This document shows, in pieces, positions 27,587 through 35,724 of a stretch of 64,000 nt of DNA; the stretch's first letter is position 1, and each line of letters begins with the position of its first letter. Under the pieces are notes generated by a model. It did not search any database, had not been told where the DNA came from, and worked only from the letters and a program-made list of their open reading frames with translations. The stretch is from assembly GCA_947243845.1 (NCBI GenBank), contig CAMXIF010000009.1, positions 49,753 through 113,752 on the forward strand, in the 5' to 3' direction. The DNA comes from an uncultured bacterium. Its GTDB lineage: Bacteria > Bacillota > Clostridia > Lachnospirales > Lachnospiraceae. Made by a program: the position numbers and the translations under genes.

Positions 27587-28570
27587 TTATATAATCCTGT
27601 TTTCGTTGTCGATCTTGCTGACAATCCAGTTGGCCAGAAGAATCGTTGCACAGCTGCATATTGCCTGGAAGAACGATGCCGCCGCCGTCTGCCCGATAGG
27701 CGCCGAAGATTGGATTGCGTTATAGATGTATGTATCAAAAGTTGATGCTGTTGTATATAAGGATGCCGGAAGCTGCCCGGTCACCTGATAGAACAGTCCG
27801 AAATCGGAATTGAAAATCTTACCGCAGTCCAAAATCAACATCATGATAAAAACGGGCTTAATGGCCGGCAGCGTAATATGTCTGGCCTGCTGAGACTTTG
27901 TAGCGCCATCCATCACCGCCGCTTCATACAAAGAAGGATCGATACCGGTAATGCTTGCCAGATAAAGCACCATACCATATCCCATACCCTTCCAAGTATT
28001 TAAGAATACAAGAATGAACGGCCAGTACTTGCTCTCCTGATACCACATGATCCGTTCTCCGCCCATCGCCGTTATAATACCGTTGATGTATCCCCTTTCC
28101 GGTGTCAAAAGTGCGTAGACAAAATAACTGATGACCACCCATGACATGAAATAAGGCAAAAACATCATCGTCTGATACACTTTGGATCCTTTCTTGTTAC
28201 GCATGCTGCTCAACATCAACGCACCACCTACCGCGACACTGGCGCTGATAATGATGAAGGCAATGTTGTAAAGAATCGTGTTCCTCAGAAGCATCGAAAA
28301 TGAGTTGGACGTGAAGAAATATTTAAAGTTTCCGATTCCTGCCCATTCACTGTGCAGCAGATTGTAAATAAAACCATGTCCGCCGGGCGACAGCTTATAT
28401 ACCTTAAATGCAATGATTACCCCGAACATCGGCAGATAGGAAAATATCAGAAACCATAGCAGTGTTGGCAGCGACAACAGAAACAGTTCCGTATCGTCTT
28501 TGGACCAACGCTTTTTACGAGGCTTCTTGACGCGTGTTTTTCCTTCGTCAATCACCTTTTTCATTTCCAT
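27587..28570 (-). CDS. ABC sugar transporter permease, LplB type
   Basis: 327 residues with six membrane segments after a basic N-terminus (KTRVKKPRKKRWSKDD). The coupling loop is EAAVMDGATKSQQARHITLP. First gene of the leftward mannoside operon, with AGGAGG eight bases before the ATG and a strong promoter about 40-70 bases upstream. It forms the heterodimeric membrane channel with the LplC-type permease. Confidence 0.92.
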   Translation of the reverse strand: MEMKKVIDEGKTRVKKPRKKRWSKDDTELFLLSLPTLLWFLIFSYLPMFGVIIAFKVYKLSPGGHGFIYNLLHSEWAGIGNFKYFFTSNSFSMLLRNTILYNIAFIIISASVAVGGALMLSSMRNKKGSKVYQTMMFLPYFMSWVVISYFVYALLTPERGYINGIITAMGGERIMWYQESKYWPFILVFLNTWKGMGYGMVLYLASITGIDPSLYEAAVMDGATKSQQARHITLPAIKPVFIMMLILDCGKIFNSDFGLFYQVTGQLPASLYTTASTFDTYIYNAIQSSAPIGQTAAASFFQAICSCATILLANWIVSKIDNENRII

Positions 28571-28606
28571 TCTCTTTACCTCCTTTGTTTATATTTTCTT
28601 TATTTT

Positions 28607-28669
28607 TGTTAACATTAGATTAACATTCTTTTTAATATATGTCAACATACATAAGTAATTTTGTTAACA
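28607..28669 (-). promoter_or_regulatory. Mannoside operon promoter flanked by TGTTAACA operators
   Basis: On the minus strand: TTGACA (28645-28640), 17 bases, TAATCT (28622-28617). Perfect TGTTAACA palindromes lie at 28607-28614 (over the start point) and 28662-28669 (upstream of -35), 55 bases apart. A one-mismatch TGTCAACA (28640-28647) covers the -35. This fits repression by the divergent LacI protein. Confidence 0.75.
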
Positions 28670-28995
28670 TTTTACTTTTTTCCAGACCAGTTTTTGTATA
28701 TTTTCCTGTATAGGAAGTAAAATTCACTATTTTTTACAATTCCTTATATTTACAAACGTTAACTCATGTGTGCTAATTGTCCGGTTTTGTACAATTTCAT
28801 TTCACTACACTCTTTCGTTTATAGCTCTTAGCTGTATTTCACATAATGCAATCCCATTTATTATGACAATTGTATAATATCCCTGTACACAGCCCGTATT
28901 TGTGATGAACAGAGTACCTGAAACAGCCATTTTCACATCACATCCCAGACCTGCTGTAAAATTGTATTTTATATTAACATTTGTAAACATATTTG

Positions 28996-29024
28996 TTGTT
29001 TTTTATTATTTGCTATGCTATACT
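28996..29024 (+). promoter_or_regulatory. Promoter of the second LacI gene
   Basis: TTGTTT (28996-29001), 17 bases, TATACT (29019-29024) with an extended TGC. Predicted start near 29031, just before the 62-bp repeats. Confidence 0.6.
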
Positions 29025-29032
29025 AAAAGTAA

Positions 29033-29196
29033 TTTCCTGCGGAAATTACTTTACGAGATCCGCTCCGCGGACTCGGTTATAGCTATACGTTCTGTTTCCT
29101 GCGGAAATTACTTTACGAGATCCGCTCCGCGGACTCGGTTATAGCTATACGTTCTGTTTCCTGCGGAATTTACTTTACGAGGTCCGCTTCCTACAG
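29033..29196 (-). repeat. 62-bp tandem repeat with palindromic cores, copy E (about 2.6 units)
   Basis: The unit begins TTTCCTGCGGAAATTACTTT, continues with ACGAGATCCGCTCCGCGGAC and ends ATAGCTATACGTTCTG. Units start at 29033 and 29095; a decayed partial unit starts at 29157. Each full unit carries the same core as copies A-D and F. The array lies in the predicted leader of the LacI gene. Confidence 0.9.
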
Positions 29197-29237
29197 AAAC
29201 TACTTTACTTGGACAGAAATCAATAATAGGAGTCATT

Positions 29238-30251
29238 ATGGAAAAAGTTACGATGAAAGACATTGCAGACGCCCTGAACATCTCCAGGGTTACTGTCAGC
29301 AAGGCATTTAATAATCAGGCCGGAGTATCTGACTCACTCCGGGAAATGATTTTTGATAAAGCAAAGGAACTGGGCTACGCGAAACTGCCCTTTCAGGCAG
29401 TCAGCACACCGGCTTATACCGAACACACCGTAGCCCTGATTGTTTCAAGACCTGATTCCGCATCCTTCTGGACAGGAATCATTCACCGCATGGCCCAGGA
29501 ACTTTCCGAGTATAATATCAATCTGATGTACATCTATGTCCCTTCCAGTTATACCAAAGATTTTTCCCTGCCTTCCATTCTCTCCAAAGACAGCGTAGAG
29601 GGCATTGCCGTGGTAAACGTATATGATCCTGTCATCCTTGGCATGGTAAACGAACTGCCAGGCCCCAAGGTTTTTCTGGATACCATCCCCACCCTGACAG
29701 ACCGAAAGCTGGACGGGGATCTGATTTTGATCGAAGGCTACCGCACGGAAGCAGAGATTACGGAACTGCTCATCTTAGACGGGCACAAGGACATAGGGTT
29801 TCTCGGTGACATCAACTACGCCCAGACCAATAAGGAGCGATATCTGGGCTACCGTGACAGCATGGATCGATATGGGATTGCTATCCGCCCGGAATACTGT
29901 CTGACCAAAAGCATCGATATTTTTTCTTATGCCAGGGAAATCAGCTTGTTTCTGGATTCTCTGTCTGACTGGCCTACCGCTTTTGTATGTGCAAGCGATT
30001 ATGTAGCCAGTTTTGTGCAGAAGTATATGGACGAAAATCCACTAAAGCTGCCGCATCCCGTAACCCTGACCGGTTTTGACGGCACCAATGAATATACGAA
30101 TGTCCGTGGACGTATCATTACAGCTAATGTACCTACCGGACTTTTGGGCAAACGGATGGCACTGCAGCTTTTGTTCCGTACGAATCATCCGGATGCACCG
30201 CAGGAACTGACTTTTATCAAACCTTATATTATCAGGGCGAAGGAAAATTAG
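29238..30251 (+). CDS. LacI-family transcriptional regulator (mannoside locus)
   Basis: 337 residues. The helix-turn-helix is VTMKDIADALNISRVTVSKAF, with the hinge region following (DKAKELGYAKLPF), then a sugar-binding domain (VALIVSRPDSASFWTG, GHKDIGFLGDINYAQTNKERYLGY, VTLTGFDGTNEY). Divergent from the transporter-mannosidase operon, so probably its local repressor through the TGTTAACA sites. AGGAG precedes the ATG. A long leader with palindromic repeats may add post-transcriptional control. Confidence 0.92.
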   Translation: MEKVTMKDIADALNISRVTVSKAFNNQAGVSDSLREMIFDKAKELGYAKLPFQAVSTPAYTEHTVALIVSRPDSASFWTGIIHRMAQELSEYNINLMYIYVPSSYTKDFSLPSILSKDSVEGIAVVNVYDPVILGMVNELPGPKVFLDTIPTLTDRKLDGDLILIEGYRTEAEITELLILDGHKDIGFLGDINYAQTNKERYLGYRDSMDRYGIAIRPEYCLTKSIDIFSYAREISLFLDSLSDWPTAFVCASDYVASFVQKYMDENPLKLPHPVTLTGFDGTNEYTNVRGRIITANVPTGLLGKRMALQLLFRTNHPDAPQELTFIKPYIIRAKEN

Positions 30252-30270
30252 TTTTCTACCTTAAATAAGA

Positions 30271-30313
30271 AAATCCAAAGCCGTTTTTATTTCAAAACCG
30301 GTTTTGGATTTTA
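30271..30313 (+). terminator. Bidirectional terminator between convergent genes
   Basis: AAAATCCAAAGCCG (30271-30284) pairs with CGGTTTTGGATTTT (30300-30313), with one G-T pair. A/T-rich flanks on both sides suit both lacI and the convergent subtilase gene. Confidence 0.8.
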
Positions 30314-30320
30314 TGTTGTC

Positions 30321-32015
30321 TCACAGCCTCGCCAAAGTCTCAAACGTCCCGTTGATATTAATCCTCCCATATCCCCATCTCGTGTCAGGATACACGATAT
30401 CACCCGATCGGTCCGCTCCCTGAATCAGATAACTTTTCGTTCCCCTGCTGTCCACCGCCGGTGCACTGCTGTCTACAATGGCCCACTCCATGAACTGAGC
30501 CGCACATCCCGCCGCCATCGCCGCTGCAATGCAGGAACCGTTCTCTTCTCCCAAGATTGCAGGCACTCTCACCCCCGGCGCTACAAGATCAGGTTTAATA
30601 CCTCCATTTCTGGTATATCCTCTGCCGGAGACAGGATACCAGCTGTCCGTATGGCTGTTGTAAGCTGATATGGTGATGACCTGAGCCGCATTGGAAGGTT
30701 CTGTCAGCGTCACTTCCGGACTGGGTGAGAGGAATGTAACGCTCTGTTCCAGAAACTGTTCAATCGGCAGCCACATATGATAAAGCCCCGTACCGCGCAT
30801 CTGTCTCTCTGAGGAACTCACCGCCACCGTCCAGATTCCCGGTGTAGGATTGTCAAAACGCATAAATACCAAAGGATCCCCGGCATCTTTCTCCACCAGA
30901 ACCACTGACAGCGTTATCCTGGTCCTGTCAAAGATATAGTAGATACTCTTATCAATCCCGTTACGAAAATCAAGAATCGGAGACACTTCCCCGCCCGGCG
31001 AACGTATGGAAATAGCATAATCGTCAGGCAGGCTTCCCCACAACTCCATGCAGAAGCCTTTCATACGCTCTGATACCCGAACCTCCACATTGCTGGGCAT
31101 GGAATGTTCATAATGATGCTCTTTATCCCCTTCGTTGCCTCCGCAGACCACCACCGACCGGCTTCTGCGGCTTGCTACAATATTCAAGTAAGAAGCCAGC
31201 GGAGAAGTACCATCATGGCTGCCCATGTTCGTACCAATGCCCAGGACGATCACCACCGGCTTACTGAAAGGTACCGCCATCCGCTGTATATACCTGACAG
31301 CCTCCATGATATCGTTTTCCTGATAAGCCTCTGCCTTGTCGTCAATCAGATAATAATCCCGAAGGTACTGTTTGGCCCCCTTTAACTTGACCACTGCAAT
31401 ATCTGCCAGCGGAGCCGCGCCCCGAAATGTCAGTCCCTGATCCAGCAAACTTCCTGCCGCCGCAGACGCCATCTGTGTGCCATGACCAATGGTGTCCGTG
31501 GTGGGCACCACAGACAATGGGTCATCAAACTGCAGGGCCTGATCGATGTCGGCACGGCGGTACTCTGTGCCATATTCAAATCCCTCCGGCGGCGTCCCTG
31601 TCTGTATGGTCTGATCCCAGATAGATACAATACGGCTGCTGCCATCCTCCCGCCGAAACACATCCAGTTCATAGCGGATTCCCGTATCAATAAAACCGAT
31701 GATAACACCGTTTCCCTGCAGTGCTAGAGGCGGGTTCTGCACCTGAATATTTCCCATTGCATTGAGGCATTCCGGATTAAAGGGCACGCTCCCAGTCTGC
31801 ATCAACCCATACAGATTAGGAATTGCAGAATAGCCATAATAACCGATGGACATGGGTGGTGTCTCACTCCGTCTCACATTTGTAACGCCATAATATTCAT
31901 CTATCCTGTGATGGCAGAAATCTGCCCCCATCGCTTCAAAAAACTGCTCCGCGCCCTCATAGTCTGTGATAAGATCCACATAATCATTTGATAAGATTTT
32001 TTCTCTACAGGTCAA
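30321..32015 (-). CDS. Csp-like S8 (subtilisin) family protein with altered catalytic Ser
   Basis: 564 residues resembling the Csp germination subtilases of Clostridia: an N-terminal prodomain-like part (1-95), then the subtilase domain with a large insertion. The triad Asp (Asp110 in IIGFIDTGIRY) and His (His178 in TDTIGHGTQMAS) and the oxyanion Asn (GGNEGD) are present. At the Ser site, however, the usual GTSxA reads GSCIA, placing Cys495 where Ser belongs. It may therefore be a pseudoprotease, as known for some Csp proteins, or a thiol variant. TTG start; no signal peptide. Not beside a sleC-like gene, so a role in spore germination is inference only. Confidence 0.82.
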   Translation of the reverse strand: MTCREKILSNDYVDLITDYEGAEQFFEAMGADFCHHRIDEYYGVTNVRRSETPPMSIGYYGYSAIPNLYGLMQTGSVPFNPECLNAMGNIQVQNPPLALQGNGVIIGFIDTGIRYELDVFRREDGSSRIVSIWDQTIQTGTPPEGFEYGTEYRRADIDQALQFDDPLSVVPTTDTIGHGTQMASAAAGSLLDQGLTFRGAAPLADIAVVKLKGAKQYLRDYYLIDDKAEAYQENDIMEAVRYIQRMAVPFSKPVVIVLGIGTNMGSHDGTSPLASYLNIVASRRSRSVVVCGGNEGDKEHHYEHSMPSNVEVRVSERMKGFCMELWGSLPDDYAISIRSPGGEVSPILDFRNGIDKSIYYIFDRTRITLSVVLVEKDAGDPLVFMRFDNPTPGIWTVAVSSSERQMRGTGLYHMWLPIEQFLEQSVTFLSPSPEVTLTEPSNAAQVITISAYNSHTDSWYPVSGRGYTRNGGIKPDLVAPGVRVPAILGEENGSCIAAAMAAGCAAQFMEWAIVDSSAPAVDSRGTKSYLIQGADRSGDIVYPDTRWGYGRININGTFETLARL

Positions 32016-32055
32016 TTTTCTTCCAACCTATCACTCTCTTATCCCTATTCTATGT

Positions 32056-33759
32056 CTACACTTCCTCTTCTATCACATTCAGCTGGTCCGGATGTTCCAG
32101 ACTGTTGCTCCGAATGTCAATCACCGGCCCTCCCGTGCCCTCAATATACTCTCTTGTAATGGTTACCCGGCCGATATTGTCATCTTTGGGCACCTCATAC
32201 ATGATATCCAGCATAAACTCTTCGATGATAGCACGCAATGCCCTGGCGCCAGTCTCTTTCTCCATGGCCTTCTCGGCAATCGCCTCAAGGGCACCCTGGT
32301 CAAAGATAAGCTGTACTTCGTCCAATTCCAGCAGCTTCTGATACTGTTTTAAGATGGCATTTCTGGGCTCGCTTAAAATCTTGACCATCATCTCCCTGGT
32401 CAGCCCTTCCAGGGTAAATACAACCGGCAGACGACCGATAAACTCCGGTATCATACCGAATTTTTTGATATCCTCCACCGTCACCCGCTTTAGGATATTC
32501 TTTTCCTTGTCATACTTATCCTTCAGTTCCGCACTATAACCGATAGAAGTCTTCTTGTTCAGCCTCTGCTTGATGATCTCCTCCAGATCCGGAAAAGCGC
32601 CGCCGCAGATAAACAGGATATTCTTGGTATTGACCGTGGCAAGCGGCACCATGGCATTCTTGGAATTGGCGCCCACAGGCACCTCTACTTCCGCACCCTC
32701 CAAGAGTTTTAACATCCCCTGTTGTACCGATTCCCCGCTCACATCCCGGGAATTGGTGTTTTTCTTCTTGGCAATCTTATCAATCTCATCGATAAAGATG
32801 ATTCCCTGCTCTGCACGCTCCACATCGTTGTCCGCCGCTGCCAGAAGTTTGGAAACTACACTCTCGATATCGTCACCGATGTATCCGGCCTCTGTAAGTG
32901 AAGTTGCATCCGTGATCGCCAGCGGCACATCGAGAAGCCTTGCCAATGTCTTGACCAGATAGGTCTTGCCACAGCCTGTGGGCCCGATCATGAGCATATT
33001 GGACTTCTCAATCTCTATCTCATCCATTGTGCCGGTGGCCACTCTCTTATAATGATTATAGACCGCCACAGACATGACCTTCTTGGCATGTTCCTGCCCT
33101 ACCACATATTCGTCCAGCTTGGCCTTGATCTTATGGGGCGGCATGATATTGCGGATGTCAATCTCCGCCTTGGCATCTTTTTTCTTCTTTTTTTTCAGTT
33201 TCTGCTTATTGGGAATCCCGCCGTCTCCCTGCAGATCCGCCAGATTGACGAAACTGATATTAGGAAAGCCCCGGCCATTAAAATCATCCATATCATCACG
33301 ATTTAAAAGCCCCTGATAATCAAACTGGCTGACCGTATCCATAGTCTTATGCATGCAGTCATCACAGACACAGATATGATTGGGCAGACGAAACATCCTG
33401 CCAGCCTTGCTCTCCGGCCTGCGGCAGATAAAGCAGACATCCTCATAGCCATCGTCATGGTCATCCTTCTCAGCATCCGCTTTTACGACTTCTTTCTGTA
33501 TATTAGCTGGCTCATCCTTGGGTTCCTGGCCATCCTCTCGCGAACTATCTTCCACATTCCGAAAAATATCCCCTGATTCCTGACTGCCATCCATCGTCAT
33601 GGCAGCTGTCTCCTGTGCGGCTGTCTCTTCTCCGGCTGCACTTTCTCTTCTTAGTCTGCGGAGTTCTTCCCTCTGCTTCTCAGCATCCTCCACTTCCCGG
33701 AAATCCCAAGTCTTGCCTTCGTTTTCCCTCTCTATATCAGTATACTTATCGTCATACAT
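32056..33759 (-). CDS. clpX: ClpX-type AAA+ unfoldase with long N-terminal extension
   Basis: About 567 residues against the usual 410-430. An acidic, disordered-looking N-terminal stretch (about 1-105) precedes a C4 zinc domain (CFIC then CVCDDC). A Lys-rich linker follows (KQKLKKKKKKDAK), then the AAA+ core: Walker A GPTGCGKT, pore loop LTEAGYIGDD, Walker B IIFIDEIDK, sensor-type GRLPVV and MEKETGARALRAI. The ClpP-docking loop reads IGY instead of the usual IGF. It unfolds substrates for ClpP or acts alone. No clpP, tig or lon is adjacent, so this may be an extra copy. An upstream TTG (33816) is less likely than the ATG at 33759. Confidence 0.88.
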   Translation of the reverse strand: MYDDKYTDIERENEGKTWDFREVEDAEKQREELRRLRRESAAGEETAAQETAAMTMDGSQESGDIFRNVEDSSREDGQEPKDEPANIQKEVVKADAEKDDHDDGYEDVCFICRRPESKAGRMFRLPNHICVCDDCMHKTMDTVSQFDYQGLLNRDDMDDFNGRGFPNISFVNLADLQGDGGIPNKQKLKKKKKKDAKAEIDIRNIMPPHKIKAKLDEYVVGQEHAKKVMSVAVYNHYKRVATGTMDEIEIEKSNMLMIGPTGCGKTYLVKTLARLLDVPLAITDATSLTEAGYIGDDIESVVSKLLAAADNDVERAEQGIIFIDEIDKIAKKKNTNSRDVSGESVQQGMLKLLEGAEVEVPVGANSKNAMVPLATVNTKNILFICGGAFPDLEEIIKQRLNKKTSIGYSAELKDKYDKEKNILKRVTVEDIKKFGMIPEFIGRLPVVFTLEGLTREMMVKILSEPRNAILKQYQKLLELDEVQLIFDQGALEAIAEKAMEKETGARALRAIIEEFMLDIMYEVPKDDNIGRVTITREYIEGTGGPVIDIRSNSLEHPDQLNVIEEEV

Positions 33760-33869
33760 ATCCTCAGCTTCTCCCTTTTCTCTCTTTATGACATACATGT
33801 CATATACATCATCCAATACAGACTACGTTTCCACCGATTCTTCTTGTACCTTTTCCACCTTTTTATCAT

Positions 33870-33898
33870 AATATAAAACACACATTCCCACAAGTAAA
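33870..33898 (-). promoter_or_regulatory. Candidate clpX promoter
   Basis: On the minus strand: TTTACT (33898-33893), 17 bases, TATATT (33875-33870). The leader to the ATG at 33759 is about 105 bases. Confidence 0.5.
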
Positions 33899-33937
33899 CA
33901 TTTTCTAAAGCGCTGTCTACTCAATATCACAAGGAGA

Positions 33938-33958
33938 AAGGCGGCCAAAAGCCGCCTT
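33938..33958 (-). terminator. Probable htrA terminator
   Basis: 8-bp stem AAGGCGGC / GCCGCCTT with a 5-base loop and only a weak T-run, 80 bases after the htrA stop. Confidence 0.55.
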
Positions 33959-34040
33959 ACATTACTTATCCCATATAACATCCACAACTATCTGCAAACG
34001 CTTAAGTTACCATCACAGTCAACATATCCTGTCGCAATTA

Positions 34041-35579
34041 TTACTGCACCTTATTCCCAAGCGTCAACTCCACTGTGACTTCCTCATACCCATTCATCGC
34101 CATTGTCATGACTTTGACCTTCACGGTATCGCCCTTCGCGTAGAATTCCAGTTCTCTTTGCAGCTCTTCCATGGACGTGATCGAATCACCGTTAAACTCC
34201 ATAATGATATCGCCCTGTTTGAGCCCTGCCCTGGCCGCCGCGGTATTCTCATATACCTGCGCAATATAGACGCCTTCCGGCATACCATAGGCCTGCGACA
34301 CTTCCTTTGTGACACTGATACCGGAAATGCCCAGATATCCTCTCTCTTCCTCGGCTACCTTGCTCTTGGTCTCCTTCAGCATCAGGTCTGCAATAATAGG
34401 GCTTGCCGCCGAAATCGGAATCGCATAACCCATGCCTTCCACTGCACTGCCGCCAATCTTGTTGGAATTGATACCGATCACTTCACCCTTGATATTTAAG
34501 AGCGCGCCTCCGGAGTTTCCAGGATTGATGGCCGCATCCGTCTGGATAAAAGTACCGTCCGCACTGCCGGAAATCTCAATGCTTCTGTCCAAGGCGCTGA
34601 TCACGCCTGTGGTGACTGATTGTCCATAGCCCAGGGAGTTACCGATTGCAATGGCAGGCTCACCCACTACCAGGGAATCGGAATCGCCCAGTGTAGCCAC
34701 CTTAATATCCTGCAATGTCTTAGATTCTATCTCTTCAATCGGCACCGCAATGACCGCCAGATCCATGTTGGGATCCATACCCTTGATCAAAGCCTCAGCC
34801 TCACTGCCTTCCACAAACTGCACCGTCAGCTTATCCGTATCCTCTATCACATGATAATTGGTCACGATCAGAAGTTCTGTGTCATTCTGCCCCACAATAA
34901 TACCGGAACCGCTGGCATCCGCCTCACTGCTCATAGACTGTCCGAAATAAGACATGGTCTCCGTATAATGATTGTTGACCGCAACAATGGAGGGCATCAC
35001 TTCCGTTACCACTTCCGATACATCAGAGGCCACTGTCGTCACCGTGTCTGTCTTCTTAATACCGGCTGTGGTCTGATTATCCGCTTCCTCAAGTACTTCC
35101 TCGCCTTCCACGGCCTCCCCTACAGTCGCAGCTTTGGACTGTTCGATCGTAACGGACTTGTCTGCCTTGGCTGACATGCCGGAGACGTTATCCACGATAT
35201 AAAGTCCCAGCCCTGCAAAGATTCCAAAGAACAACCCCAGAGACACTGCCACCAGCGCTTTCTTAAAATAGCCGCCTCCGGTATGCGCTTTCTTCTCCCG
35301 GCTCTTCTTGTCTTTCTTATGATCCATTCTCGCATAATCATTGGAATACGTACTGCCATACTGGTAACTGCCCCCGTTTGTCTGGTAAGTACTGCCCTGG
35401 TGATAGGGATTACCCGTACCCTGACTGGCCGTATTCTGCTGTGTACCCGCCTGATTCTGCTGATAAGCATTGTAACTGCCCTGATAGCTGTTCTGATAGT
35501 TCCGGTATTCTATCCCGGCAGGCTGCGGTTTATTTTCATTCTGGTTTGTGTAATCGTTTGGATACTGATTATCGTACAT
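34041..35579 (-). CDS. HtrA/DegP-type membrane serine protease with PDZ domain
   Basis: 512 residues: a Tyr/Asn/Gln/Ser-rich cytoplasmic tail (about 1-100), one membrane segment (KKALVAVSLGLFFGIFAGLG, about 108-130), an acidic linker, a trypsin-like domain with His (TNYHVIED), Asp (NMDLAVI) and Ser (NPGNSGGALL), and one C-terminal PDZ domain (ARAGLKQGDIIMEFNGDSI). It degrades or refolds damaged envelope proteins outside the membrane. The upstream region carries phased TCACAATT repeats next to the -10, suggesting control by an envelope-stress response regulator. AAGGAG precedes the ATG. The long Q/N-rich tail is unusual. Confidence 0.93.
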   Translation of the reverse strand: MYDNQYPNDYTNQNENKPQPAGIEYRNYQNSYQGSYNAYQQNQAGTQQNTASQGTGNPYHQGSTYQTNGGSYQYGSTYSNDYARMDHKKDKKSREKKAHTGGGYFKKALVAVSLGLFFGIFAGLGLYIVDNVSGMSAKADKSVTIEQSKAATVGEAVEGEEVLEEADNQTTAGIKKTDTVTTVASDVSEVVTEVMPSIVAVNNHYTETMSYFGQSMSSEADASGSGIIVGQNDTELLIVTNYHVIEDTDKLTVQFVEGSEAEALIKGMDPNMDLAVIAVPIEEIESKTLQDIKVATLGDSDSLVVGEPAIAIGNSLGYGQSVTTGVISALDRSIEISGSADGTFIQTDAAINPGNSGGALLNIKGEVIGINSNKIGGSAVEGMGYAIPISAASPIIADLMLKETKSKVAEEERGYLGISGISVTKEVSQAYGMPEGVYIAQVYENTAAARAGLKQGDIIMEFNGDSITSMEELQRELEFYAKGDTVKVKVMTMAMNGYEEVTVELTLGNKVQ

Positions 35580-35649
35580 GATCTTCTCTCCTTTCTATAA
35601 TTCCTATCTGCACCGGCTTTCGCCGATCATCTTCGTTGATCATGTAGCC

Positions 35650-35702
35650 AGTATATTCTCTAATTGTGAATAAATTGTGATGACTTTCTATAAAAATTGT
35701 GA
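35650..35702 (-). promoter_or_regulatory. htrA promoter with helically phased TCACAATT direct repeats
   Basis: On the minus strand, TCACAATT occurs at 35702-35695, 35680-35673 and 35669-35662, spaced 22 and 11 bases. A TATACT -10 lies at 35655-35650. The repeats occupy the -35 position, as in response-regulator-activated promoters. Confidence 0.65.
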
Positions 35703-35724
35703 TTTCTTTTTGTCTTTTATGTGT

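Larger units (their letters stand above)
28571..29237. other. 667-base divergent control region of the mannoside locus
   Basis: Holds the leftward operon promoter with flanking TGTTAACA sites, a further GTTAAC site near 28758, a related TTAACATTTGTAAACA near 28973, the rightward lacI promoter, and the 62-bp tandem repeats inside the lacI leader. Very AT-rich up to about 29030. No supported ORF. Confidence 0.6.

Noticed and set aside
28902..29144. Plus-strand ORF of 80 residues
   Set aside because: It runs from AT-rich control DNA into the 62-bp repeats, has no ribosome site and matches nothing recognisable.
29033..29196. CRISPR array
   Set aside because: Units are directly tandem without unique spacers, and no cas gene is present.
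30321..32015. Frameshift as the cause of the GSC active-site sequence
   Set aside because: The frame stays intact with good subtilase similarity on both sides, so substitution is simpler.
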